Source: Rhodococcus zopfii NBRC 100606 = JCM 9919 (lineage in GTDB: Bacteria > Actinomycetota > Actinomycetes > Mycobacteriales > Mycobacteriaceae). Taken from it: a stretch of DNA of 64,000 bases. This document shows positions 18,040-25,839 of the stretch, one piece after another. Location: the NCBI RefSeq assembly GCF_001895025.1, contig NZ_BCXI01000016.1, positions 117,623 through 181,622 on the forward strand, in the 5' to 3' direction. Position 1 is the first letter of the stretch. Each line of letters starts with the position of its first letter. The translations under genes and the position numbers were made by a program. The notes beneath the pieces are model-generated. The model had not been told where the DNA came from. It did no database searches and was given only the letters and a program-made list of their open reading frames with translations.

Positions 18040-18642
18040 AGTGGTGATCCGACGCTTGCCGGCGTGCCGGATCCCGGCCGGCCACCGAAACGGGGCAGGA
18101 TTGTCCAGGACAGCCGGATGCGCTACTCGGGGACCGAGTGCCCGTTCGAGCGTGGGGTGGATCCCGGTGGGCAGGCCGCGGATGCGGTTGCTGATCCGGG
18201 TGGCCTCGCCGGCAAGGTCGTCGTCGAATCCGACGAGCCCCCCGAGTTCGGTGAGGGTCTCGTCGCCGACGTCGACCCGGCGCAACGTGTGCGGCATGGT
18301 GCGGGCGGTATCCGCGATGATGAGTGCATCGCGGGCATCGGTTTTCGCCTGGCCGGGATATAGGTCGGTGACCCGCCGCATCGACAGCCCCGGCAGGTAG
18401 GCGACGTCGTGACCGCAGGCGTGGGCGACGGTGACCGGCAGCGCGTCGATGGTGTTCGGTTGATCGGCGACCATCAGGATCGGTTCGTGCGCGGCCAGAT
18501 CCGCGAACACGGCCCGCGGTGGTGCCGCGTCGTTCGGCAACGCCTTGTCGAACACGCGGCCTGCGGCGGCGTCCCACCCGACCGCGTGATGATCGCCCTT
18601 GCCCACGTCGATGCCGCAGAACACGGCGTAACTCGTGTCCAT
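18040..18642 (-). pseudogene. IS110-family transposase, N-terminal fragment
   Basis: From an ATG at 18642 the product begins MDTSYAVFCGIDVGKGDHHA and continues with CGHDVAYLPGLSMRRV, DLYPGQAKTDARDALIIADT and the run RISNRIRGLPTGIHP. This is the DEDD (RuvC-like) N-terminal domain of IS110 transposases, with Asp residues in GIDVGK and TDARDA intact. Similarity ends after about residue 200 (near 18042), where the frame continues into unrelated sequence. The missing C-terminal part matches the fragment at 13179-13605. Confidence 0.85.
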
Positions 18643-19020
18643 GAAACGGTCTTTCGTCCGGTCCAACCCGGTCGCCGATCCAGTATCGATACCCGGCACC
18701 CACGTTACGAACAGACCTACCTCGAACCCGGCGGCCCGGTCCCTGTCAGCGGTCCATCGAGGCCACCAAGCTCGGCGGAACCACCCCCGGATCATTCGAG
18801 GGACAGGGGAAGAACGCCATACCGAAACTGGCGGCCGTGGCCCCGCGGTGCGGGACTACGAAAAAGGTAACGGGGGGGTGACGCCGCAATCGCAGGACAT
18901 GAGTCGACTTATTGGAACACGTTCCTACATATATGTGATATGAACGTGAGGAAACGGCACCGGTGATCGACATCACAACGTACGGTGAAGGCGTTCCGGA
19001 TATGGATGGGGAGTTCGCGT
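18643..19020. other. Gene-free stretch before the NlpC/P60 gene, with a palindrome and AT-rich promoter-like patch
   Basis: GGAACACGTTCC (18914-18925) is a perfect palindrome directly followed by an unusually AT-rich patch (TACATATATGTGATATGA, about 18926-18943). Together they look like a regulated promoter for the wall-hydrolase gene. GGGGAG at 19008-19013 is its ribosome-binding site. The left part, 18643-18800, lies just outside the IS110 start codon and may be the old element end; I see no clear gene. Confidence 0.4.
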
Positions 19021-20379
19021 ATGTCAGTTGACGCGTCGGCCGTGATCGTTGCGGTGGCTACGGCCGCAAGCGCACTGGTGCAGGGGGCCGCTGTTCCGAC
19101 GGAAATCAAGGATCAGGTCGCGCACGTCCTGGAATCGTTCGAGGCATCCGCGCCCGGCGTCGAGCAGCAGGTGGCGGGCATGATCGCGGCCCTGCCCGAA
19201 TCGGTGCAGCCGGCCGCACAGCAGGCGGTGGTGGATGCCACGAACTCGGTGGCAACCGCGATCGAACCGCACTTGCCGCCCGAGGCGGCAGCGGCCCTCG
19301 TGGCGCCGCCGGAAGGCGAGGGGCCACCGCCCGGGCTGGCTCCGGCCGCTCCGGCGCCGCGACCCAACCCCTTTGCGGTGACACCACCGCCCGCGGTGGC
19401 GACCGGACCGGTCGGGCAGGCCCCGGCAGGGATCGCCATCGGTGGTATCACGCTGCCGTCGATTCCGGCGATCCTGCCCGGCACCAGCCTGGCCCCGATC
19501 GGGGCGGTCGCGGTCTTCGCGCCGTGGCTCAAGAAGGCCGGGTCGCTGTGTGACGGGATCACCGCACCGGTGCTCGCCGCGCTGTACTCGGCCGAGAACG
19601 GATTCCGATACGGGCCCGCCGCACCCGTGTCGTCGACCGGCGCGAAGGGCCCGGGCCAGTTCATGCCCGGCACGTGGGACGCGTACGGCAAGGACGCCGA
19701 CGGCGACGGCATCGCCGACGTCCTCGGCATCGCCGATCCGGTGATGGCGTCCGGTGCGCTGCTCTGCGACAACTACAAGCTCATCGACGACTGGAAGAAG
19801 CGCGGCCTGGTACAGGGCGACACGCTGGATCTGACGCTGGCCGCGTACAACGCCGGTGTGGGCGCGGTGCGTCGCTCGGGCGGCATGCCGTCGGGCTCGC
19901 CCGACTACGAGAACCAGACCAAACCGTACGTGGCGAAGATCCGGGCCACCGAGGCAGCGTTCTCGCGGCTGTTGTCGCCGTTCCTGGGCCTGGGTCTGCC
20001 CGGTGTCACGAAAACCGGCAACAAGGTCGTCGACCTCGCGTTCCGATTCCTGGGCCTGCCTTACGTGTGGGGTGGCGGCAACATCAACGGCCCGTCCGCC
20101 GGCGGCTTCGACTGCTCCGGACTCACCTCGTACGCGGTGTACGCGGCGACGGGCATCGCACTGCCGCGCACGTCGGAGACCCAGTGGCACATCGGCACGG
20201 AGGTTCCGATGGATCAAGCCCGGCCCGGCGACCTGCTGTTCGGTAACTGGCAGGCCGGGGGGCCGGGACACGTCGCCATCTACATCGGCGGCGGACAGAT
20301 GGTGCACGCCCCCACCACCGGCGACGTCGTCCGGGTCGGCGCGGTGTTCCCCGACATGAAGGCCCGACGGATCTTCTGA
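19021..20379 (+). CDS. Lytic transglycosylase / NlpC-P60 cell-wall hydrolase
   Basis: The 452-aa protein has a hydrophobic Ala-rich N-terminus (secretion signal or anchor) and a Pro/Ala-rich linker (about 95-150). A lytic transglycosylase domain follows, with catalytic Glu in ALYSAENGFRYGP and the typical GAKGPGQFMPGTW and LAAYNAGVGAV. The C-terminal NlpC/P60 domain has its Cys in GGFDCSGLTSYAVY and His in GPGHVAIYIGGG. It should cut both glycan and peptide bonds of peptidoglycan. The ATG at 19021 has GGGGAG 7 nt before it; in-frame starts at 18985 and 19006 are alternatives. A strong hairpin follows the stop. Confidence 0.88.
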   Translation: MSVDASAVIVAVATAASALVQGAAVPTEIKDQVAHVLESFEASAPGVEQQVAGMIAALPESVQPAAQQAVVDATNSVATAIEPHLPPEAAAALVAPPEGEGPPPGLAPAAPAPRPNPFAVTPPPAVATGPVGQAPAGIAIGGITLPSIPAILPGTSLAPIGAVAVFAPWLKKAGSLCDGITAPVLAALYSAENGFRYGPAAPVSSTGAKGPGQFMPGTWDAYGKDADGDGIADVLGIADPVMASGALLCDNYKLIDDWKKRGLVQGDTLDLTLAAYNAGVGAVRRSGGMPSGSPDYENQTKPYVAKIRATEAAFSRLLSPFLGLGLPGVTKTGNKVVDLAFRFLGLPYVWGGGNINGPSAGGFDCSGLTSYAVYAATGIALPRTSETQWHIGTEVPMDQARPGDLLFGNWQAGGPGHVAIYIGGGQMVHAPTTGDVVRVGAVFPDMKARRIF

Positions 20380-20388
20380 GACGCGAGA

Positions 20389-20426
20389 CGAGGAAGGCCC
20401 CGACCATCCGGTCGGGGCCTTCCTCG
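20389..20426. terminator. Bidirectional terminator between the wall hydrolase and greA
   Basis: A perfect 17-bp stem (20389-20405 with 20410-20426) with a 4-nt loop lies between two convergent genes. There is no T tract beyond the final TAGT. Confidence 0.8.
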
Positions 20427-20442
20427 TAGTCGATGTCGTCGA

Positions 20443-20937
20443 TCAGGCGTGGTACGGCTCTGCGCTGACGAGTGTCACCTTCATGGTGCCGCCGTTGGGC
20501 AGGACGTACTCGCGGGTTTCGCCGACCTTCGCCTCGAGCAGCGCACCGCCGAGCGGGGAGTTGGGCGAGTAGATCTCGATCTCGTTGCTCCGCGCACCCT
20601 CTTCGCGGGTCGCGATCAGGAACGTTTCCTTGTCGCTTTCGTCGCCGTCGTAGTACACCGTGACGACCGATCCGGGCAGCGCGACACCGGACCGAGTGGG
20701 CGCAACGCCGACCTTCGCGGCACTGAGCAGCTCCTGGAGCTGGCGAATCCGGGCCTCCTGCTGACCCTGCTCCTCACGGGCGGCGTGGTATCCGCCGTTC
20801 TCCTTGAGGTCTCCCTCTTCGCGGCGCTCGTTGATCTCGGCCGCGATAACCGGACGATTCGCGATGAGCTGGTCGAGTTCTGCCTTGAGTCGGTCGTACG
20901 ACTCCTGTGTCAGCCAGGTGCCCTGGGTCTCGGTCAT
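20443..20937 (-). CDS. greA: Transcription elongation factor GreA
   Basis: The 164-aa protein has the N-terminal coiled-coil that enters the RNA polymerase secondary channel (about residues 10-75). Its tip carries the acidic pair in [20 protein letters not shown], needed to stimulate cleavage of backtracked RNA. The C-terminal FKBP-like domain includes [15 protein letters not shown]. Length and order next to the DUF4307 gene match Rv1080c-Rv1081c. GGAAG 8-12 nt before the ATG is a good ribosome-binding site. Confidence 0.96.
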   Translation of the reverse strand: MTETQGTWLTQESYDRLKAELDQLIANRPVIAAEINERREEGDLKENGGYHAAREEQGQQEARIRQLQELLSAAKVGVAPTRSGVALPGSVVTVYYDGDESDKETFLIATREEGARSNEIEIYSPNSPLGGALLEAKVGETREYVLPNGGTMKVTLVSAEPYHA

Positions 20938-21075
20938 CCTCGATCACTTCCTTCGGGTTGGAGCCCCCGGCTCCGTCGACAGGCCGCGCACATGCAGCGA
21001 CCACGACAGCATGGACTCCAGATCGTTACCCCCACTGGGTGTGGTGAACGGAGCCGTACTGCCTACTATGCAGCA

Positions 21076-21106
21076 ATACACGGCCCCAAAGGGTGGAACC
21101 GTGTAT
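21076..21106. promoter_or_regulatory. Inverted repeat upstream of greA
   Basis: ATACACGG (21076-21083) and CCGTGTAT (21099-21106) form an 8-bp inverted repeat with a 15-nt centre. It lies in the 222-nt gap between greA and the DUF4307 gene and could be an operator or an RNA hairpin. The rest of the gap holds no gene. Confidence 0.35.
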
Positions 21107-21159
21107 CCGACTATTCTAGCACCAAAGCGGATCCGGGCGCGGAAAGCCGCTGCGTACCG

Positions 21160-21594
21160 TCAGCGTGCGTGCAGATATTCGGGGACGACGAAGCTGCAGC
21201 CGTAGAGGTCGCCCGTGCCGGGACGCTGCGAGGTCTTCACCGTCGAATTGAGGACGACGGTCCCGGCATCGGACGGCGGGATCAGCACCTCGCGCCGGCC
21301 CGTCTCCTGCCCGTCCTTCGAGCGCGCCCGGATCACACACACCGCCTCCCGCGACGGATCCTGGCGGGTCACCGTGAACTGCAGATCGACGGTCGAATCG
21401 TCGATGACCTCGAAGGTGATGATCTCCGACTCGATCTCCGGCGGACCGAACTGCAGGTACAGCACGAACGCCAGGATCGCGCCGACAGCGACGCTGAGCG
21501 CGGCGAGCAGCCACCGACGGACGCGGCGGGACGAACCGCCGGTCGTCGGGTAGCGGTCGGTCGGATACCTGTCGTTCACGGTGGTGTCGCTCAT
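21160..21594 (-). CDS. DUF4307 family membrane-anchored protein
   Basis: The 144-aa protein has a short cytoplasmic N-terminus with repeated RYPT, one transmembrane helix (about 29-50) and an extracytoplasmic beta-rich domain with two Cys residues. This is the DUF4307 layout, matching Rv1081c next to greA. A GTG at 21597 directly precedes the ATG at 21594. Function is unknown. Confidence 0.85.
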   Translation of the reverse strand: MSDTTVNDRYPTDRYPTTGGSSRRVRRWLLAALSVAVGAILAFVLYLQFGPPEIESEIITFEVIDDSTVDLQFTVTRQDPSREAVCVIRARSKDGQETGRREVLIPPSDAGTVVLNSTVKTSQRPGTGDLYGCSFVVPEYLHAR

Positions 21595-21746
21595 CACTTT
21601 TGCTTTCGTGCCCGCTGCACAGGGCCGGGGCCACGGCTGACGGAGGAGTTGTCAGGTGGAACTATAGGGGAAGGACCGATGCGCCCCGCCTGCGGTGCCG
21701 GGCGCGCGGTCGGACGAAGCACACGACGGTGAGGTGGAGGAAACAC

Positions 21747-22625
21747 GTGAGCGGACTACGGCTCATGGCCGTGCATGCCCATCCCGATGACGAGTCGAGC
21801 AAGGGTGCCGCCACAACGGCCCGCTATGCGGCCGAGGGGAACGAGGTCCTGATCGTCACCCTGACCGGTGGCGAACGCGGCGACATCCTCAACCCGGCCA
21901 TGGACGTCCCCGGAATCCGGGACCGCATGGTCGAGGTGCGCCGTGAGGAGATGGCCGAGGCGGCCCGGATCCTCGGTGTGCAGCAACGCTGGCTCGGATT
22001 CGTCGACTCCGGGCTCCCCGAGGGCGACCCCAAGCCGCCACTGCCGGAAGGCTGCTTCGCGCTCGTCCCGCTCGAAGAACCCACCCGCAAGCTCGTCCAG
22101 GTCATCCGCGAGTTCCGCCCGCACGTGATGACCACCTACGACGAGAACGGCGGCTACCCGCACCCGGACCACATCCGCTGCCACGAGGTGTCGATGGCCG
22201 CCTACGACGCGGCCGCCGATCCCGATTACTTCCCGGAAGACGGCGAGCCGTGGAAGGTCCGCAAGCTGTACTACTCGCACGGCTTCATCCGACGGCGCAT
22301 CGAACTGTTCCGCGACGAGTACCAGCGACGCGGTGAACGCTTCCCGATGGACGAGTGGCTCAGCCGGTGGCGGACCGAACAGGGTGACCTCATGGCCCGG
22401 GTGACCACCCAGATCACCTGCGGCGACTACTTTCCGCAACGTGACGATGCGCTCCGCGCGCACGCGACGCAGATCGACCCCAACGGGTCGTTCTTCGCGA
22501 TTCCCCTGGACATTCAGCAGAAGGTGTGGCCGACCGAAGAATTCGAGTTGGCCAAGACCCGCGTGCACACGGTGATCCCCGAGTCGGATCTGTTCGCGGG
22601 CATCGAGGACGGACGAGTGCGATGA
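21747..22625 (+). CDS. mca: Mycothiol S-conjugate amidase
   Basis: The 292-aa zinc amidase hydrolyses mycothiol S-conjugates of toxins or antibiotics to release a mercapturic acid. The LmbE/PIG-L fold shows its metal motif at the start, [13 protein letters not shown] (His12, Asp15), and the second His in [13 protein letters not shown]. Length agrees with M. tuberculosis Mca (Rv1082), which lies in the same order after greA and DUF4307. The GTG at 21747 has GGAGG 6 nt upstream. The ORF extends further upstream without family similarity. Mycothiol use fits an actinobacterium. Its stop overlaps the next gene by 4 nt. Confidence 0.93.
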   Translation: MSGLRLMAVHAHPDDESSKGAATTARYAAEGNEVLIVTLTGGERGDILNPAMDVPGIRDRMVEVRREEMAEAARILGVQQRWLGFVDSGLPEGDPKPPLPEGCFALVPLEEPTRKLVQVIREFRPHVMTTYDENGGYPHPDHIRCHEVSMAAYDAAADPDYFPEDGEPWKVRKLYYSHGFIRRRIELFRDEYQRRGERFPMDEWLSRWRTEQGDLMARVTTQITCGDYFPQRDDALRAHATQIDPNGSFFAIPLDIQQKVWPTEEFELAKTRVHTVIPESDLFAGIEDGRVR

Positions 22626-22930
22626 CGATTGGCATGCTGGCGGCGGATGTTCTGGCGCAGGAACCCGCGGGCCCCGAGTTCGGTAAGGCGTCCCCGGTCG
22701 GGTTGGCGCTGATCGTCGTCCTGCTCGTCGCGACGGTGCTGCTCATCCGGAACATGAACAAGCAGATCGGCAAGCTGCCGGAGACGTTCGAGCCCGAGCA
22801 TCCCGAGGCCGATCAGGCCGCCGACGAGGGTACCGACCGGGGCGCAACGCCCACACCGGGCACCGAGACCGATGCGTCCGAGGCCGAAAGTTCCGAGAGT
22901 TCCGAGCACAGGGGATCCGAGACCAAATAG
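22622..22930 (+). CDS. Small single-span membrane protein coupled to mca
   Basis: The 102-aa protein has one transmembrane helix (about residues 24-41) followed by an acidic, Glu/Ser/Thr-rich, probably disordered tail. Its ATG overlaps the mca stop by 4 nt. The position matches Rv1083 between mca and the YyaL-like gene. No function is known. Confidence 0.8.
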   Translation: MTIGMLAADVLAQEPAGPEFGKASPVGLALIVVLLVATVLLIRNMNKQIGKLPETFEPEHPEADQAADEGTDRGATPTPGTETDASEAESSESSEHRGSETK

Positions 22931-22979
22931 GTCTCACAGTCACGACCCGGCACCGCACGGGCATGGCAGGCTCGGAACC

Positions 22980-24977
22980 ATGGCCACCAACCGCCTCCGC
23001 CACAGCACCTCGCCCTACCTGCGGCAGCATGCCGACAACCCGGTGCACTGGCACGAGTGGAACGACGCGGCCCTCACCGAGGCGCGGGACCGGGACGTGC
23101 CGATCCTGCTGTCCGTCGGCTACGCGGCGTGCCACTGGTGTCACGTGATGGCGCACGAGTCGTTCGAGGACGACGCGACTGCGGCCGTCATGAACGAGAA
23201 TTTCGTGTGCATCAAGGTCGATCGGGAGGAACGCCCCGACCTGGACGCGGTGTACATGAACGCCACCGTGGCCGCCACCGGCCAGGGCGGCTGGCCGATG
23301 ACGTGCTTCCTCACCGCCGACGGCGCCCCCTTCTACTGCGGCACCTACTACCCGAAGGTCGCGCGCGGGGGCATGCCGTCGTTCACGGACCTGCTGAACG
23401 CCATCACCGAGACGTGGCGGACCCGCCGTGACGACGTGGCCCGAGCCGCCGGGGCGGTCGTCGAGGAGCTGCAGCGCAGCAGCGGCGGGCTGCCGCCGGG
23501 CACCCGATCCGTCGACGCCCCGCTGCTCGACCTCGCCGCCGCCGCGGTCGCTGCCGACGAGGATCGTGCCCACGGCGGGTTCGGTGGTGCGCCGAAGTTC
23601 CCGCCGTCCGCGCTCCTCGAAGGGTTGCTGCGCAGCCACGAACGCAGCGGATCGGCGGACACGCTCGCGGTCGTCGAACGCACCGCCGACGCGATGGCGC
23701 GCGGCGGCATCCACGACCGGCTCGCGGGTGGTTTCGCCCGGTACAGCGTCGACGCGGCGTGGGTGGTGCCGCACTTCGAGAAGATGCTCTACGACAACGC
23801 ACTGCTGCTGCGGGTGTACGCGCACCTCGCGCGCATCACCGGGCGGGGTGCGTCCAGGCGCGTCGCCGAGGACACCGCCGGGTTCCTGCTGCGGGACCTG
23901 GGTACCGCCGAGGGCTGCTTCGCCTCCGCGCTGGACGCCGACACCGCAGGCGTCGAAGGCCTGACCTATGTGTGGACGCCGGCGCAACTGAACGAGGTCC
24001 TCGGCCCGGACGACGGCGCGTGGGCGGCGCGGCTCTACGAGGTCACCGACGCCGGCACGTTCGAGGACGGCGCGTCGGTGCTGCAACTGCGGTCCGACCC
24101 CGACCACGCGGAACGCGCCGAGCGGGTCCGCGCCCGGCTGTACGAAGCCCGGCGATCCCGGCCGCAACCGGGGCGGGACGGCAAGGCCGTCACGGTCTGG
24201 AACGCGTTCGCCGTCACCGCGCTCGCCGAGGCCGGCGCCGCGTTCGGGCGTATGGACTGGATCGAGGCCGCCGCGACCTGCGCCCGCCGCCTGCTGGACA
24301 CACACATCGTCGACGGCCGGCTGCGACGCGCGTCGCTCGGCGGAGTCGTCGGCGTCCCCGTGGGCGTGCTCGAGGACCACGGTGCGCTGGTCACCGCGCT
24401 GCTCGCGCTGTACCAGGCGACCGGCGACGCGACGTGGATCGATCCGGCCCGCGCCCTGGCCGACATCGCGCTCGATCGGTTCGCCGATCCGCAGCGTCCG
24501 GGAAGCTGGTTCGACACGGCCGACGACGCGGAGACACTCGTCGCCCGGCCCCGCGACCCGATCGACGGTGCCACCCCGTCCGGTGCTGCGCTCATCACCG
24601 AGGCGCTGCTGACGCTGTCCGCGGTCGTCGAGGACGGCGGTCGCTACCGGGACGCCGCCGACGCAGCGCTCGCCACGGCCGCGGTGCTGCTCGAACGCGC
24701 CCCCCGCTCCGCCGGGCACTGGCTCGCGGTCGCCGAGGCCGCGGTGCGCGGGCCGATCCAGGTGGCGGTCGTGGGCGGGGGAGAGCTGCTCGAGGTCGCG
24801 CGGCGCGAAGCTCCGGGCGGGTCGCTCGTGGTGGGCGGTGAACCGGGATCGTCGCCCCTGTTCGCGGATCGGCCCCTCGTCGACGGGGCGCCGGCCGCCT
24901 ACGTGTGCCGGGGGTTCGTGTGTGATCGGCCGGTGACGTCGGCGGCCGATCTGCTCGAGGCGCTGGCCGTGTCCTGA
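22980..24977 (+). CDS. YyaL/SSP411-type thioredoxin-domain protein
   Basis: The 665-aa protein begins with a thioredoxin-like domain (DUF255), with the motif GYAACHWCHVMAHESFEDD (Cys51-x-x-Cys54). A large alpha/alpha-barrel region of about 500 residues follows, as in YyaL and human spermatogenesis-associated protein 20. The marks WHEWNDAALTEA and GGWPMTCFLTADGAPFY are typical. It corresponds to Rv1084 in the same order. The ATG at 22980 is favoured because NRLRHSTSPYLRQHADNPV is the family N-terminus. A redox role is suggested by the CxxC, but the reaction is unknown. Confidence 0.9.
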   Translation: MATNRLRHSTSPYLRQHADNPVHWHEWNDAALTEARDRDVPILLSVGYAACHWCHVMAHESFEDDATAAVMNENFVCIKVDREERPDLDAVYMNATVAATGQGGWPMTCFLTADGAPFYCGTYYPKVARGGMPSFTDLLNAITETWRTRRDDVARAAGAVVEELQRSSGGLPPGTRSVDAPLLDLAAAAVAADEDRAHGGFGGAPKFPPSALLEGLLRSHERSGSADTLAVVERTADAMARGGIHDRLAGGFARYSVDAAWVVPHFEKMLYDNALLLRVYAHLARITGRGASRRVAEDTAGFLLRDLGTAEGCFASALDADTAGVEGLTYVWTPAQLNEVLGPDDGAWAARLYEVTDAGTFEDGASVLQLRSDPDHAERAERVRARLYEARRSRPQPGRDGKAVTVWNAFAVTALAEAGAAFGRMDWIEAAATCARRLLDTHIVDGRLRRASLGGVVGVPVGVLEDHGALVTALLALYQATGDATWIDPARALADIALDRFADPQRPGSWFDTADDAETLVARPRDPIDGATPSGAALITEALLTLSAVVEDGGRYRDAADAALATAAVLLERAPRSAGHWLAVAEAAVRGPIQVAVVGGGELLEVARREAPGGSLVVGGEPGSSPLFADRPLVDGAPAAYVCRGFVCDRPVTSAADLLEALAVS

Positions 24978-24981
24978 TCGG

Positions 24982-25644
24982 TCATGCCCACACGGAGGCA
25001 CCGCGGGCGCTGAGGAAGTCACCTTCGCTGGTCACCGGTGCCTCGAGCATGCCGGCGCACGCATCGATGAGAAAGTTGGCGAATCCGGTCCAGTCCGGCT
25101 CCAGATCCTCTCGTGCGAGGCGTGCCTCGTAGTCGGCGCAGGCGTCGATGACCAGCCGTCCCAGCAGCCACGAACGCCCGGTGTACACCGAGTCCGGAAG
25201 GTCGGATACGTGCGCCCGGACCCGCTGGATGAGGTCGTCGACGACGGGGTCCGAGATGGCGTTGGCGGCGACGGTCGCGACCATCGACGGCACCGTCCTC
25301 AACTGCTGGATGAATCGCGCCCTCCAGCTCGGGACGGACATCGATGCGAGCTGGTCGGTGAACGGAACGACCAAGCAGCTCAACAGGTCCCGTAGGCCGG
25401 GTTCGGGTCCCAGCATCCCGACCAGCTCTCGACGCCGGGCTCCGGCGTCCTCGGTGTACCGCAGCAGTGTGGCGCGCACGAGGTCTTCCCGGCTGCCGAA
25501 GTGGTAGCTGACGGCGGAGTGGTTCGAGTTGCCCGCATGCTCGGCGATGCGCCGGTTCGACACTGCATCGACCCCGAAGGTGACGAACAGTTCTTCTGCG
25601 GAATCGAGCAGTGCTTGTCGTACTTGGTCGCCGTAAGTGCCCAC
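24982..25644 (-). CDS. TetR-family transcriptional regulator
   Basis: The 220-aa protein (GTG start) has a TetR helix-turn-helix at about residues 10-60, ending SNHSAVSYHFGSREDLVRAT, and a helical ligand-binding domain. It is divergent from the duplicated membrane transporter gene. The gap holds two copies of TTTAAGWCAC spaced 22 nt apart, the best operator candidates. It is not part of the M. tuberculosis order and may have come in with the transporter. Confidence 0.9.
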   Translation of the reverse strand: MGTYGDQVRQALLDSAEELFVTFGVDAVSNRRIAEHAGNSNHSAVSYHFGSREDLVRATLLRYTEDAGARRRELVGMLGPEPGLRDLLSCLVVPFTDQLASMSVPSWRARFIQQLRTVPSMVATVAANAISDPVVDDLIQRVRAHVSDLPDSVYTGRSWLLGRLVIDACADYEARLAREDLEPDWTGFANFLIDACAGMLEAPVTSEGDFLSARGASVWA

Positions 25645-25730
25645 GGTTGGTCCCGTCTTTCTCTCACTCGGGTCACCAGTGTGCCCCGACGCCGGGTGGG
25701 ACGAACGTCACCACCACTCGGCTTGATCAC

Positions 25731-25762
25731 TTTAAGACACTCGGCGTAATTTTTTAAGTCAC
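25731..25762. promoter_or_regulatory. Paired direct repeats (TTTAAGWCAC) between tetR and the membrane protein gene
   Basis: TTTAAGACAC (25731-25740) and TTTAAGTCAC (25753-25762) are 22 nt apart, two turns of the helix, in an AT-rich patch within the divergent gap. They may be regulator sites or overlap the promoters. Confidence 0.5.
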
Positions 25763-25839
25763 ATAGCGTATTTTCCCGCGTCGGCACCGGCATGGGAAGC
25801 GATCGGTCAGCGCCCCCAGGGCTATTGAGGAGTTTCGAA

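Larger units (their letters stand above)
13179..18642. mobile_element. IS110 remnants bracketing the cobalamin-uptake operon
   Basis: The C-terminal third (13179-13605) and the N-terminal half (18040-18642) of an IS110-family transposase lie in the same orientation and in the order expected of one element. About 4.4 kb lies between them: an IS256 scar, a cobalamin riboswitch and the btuFCD-fhuF-like operon. Roughly 80 central transposase residues are missing. Either the module entered an IS110 copy, or two copies recombined around it. Confidence 0.55.

Noticed and set aside
18914..18925. SOS (LexA) box upstream of the wall hydrolase
   Set aside because: GGAAC-AC-GTTCC has a 2-nt centre, while actinobacterial LexA boxes need GAAC-N4-GTTC; the spacing is wrong.
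22743..25022. A 759-codon minus-strand ORF opposite the YyaL-like gene
   Set aside because: Shadow frame with no recognisable motif; the plus-strand gene has a clear family match.
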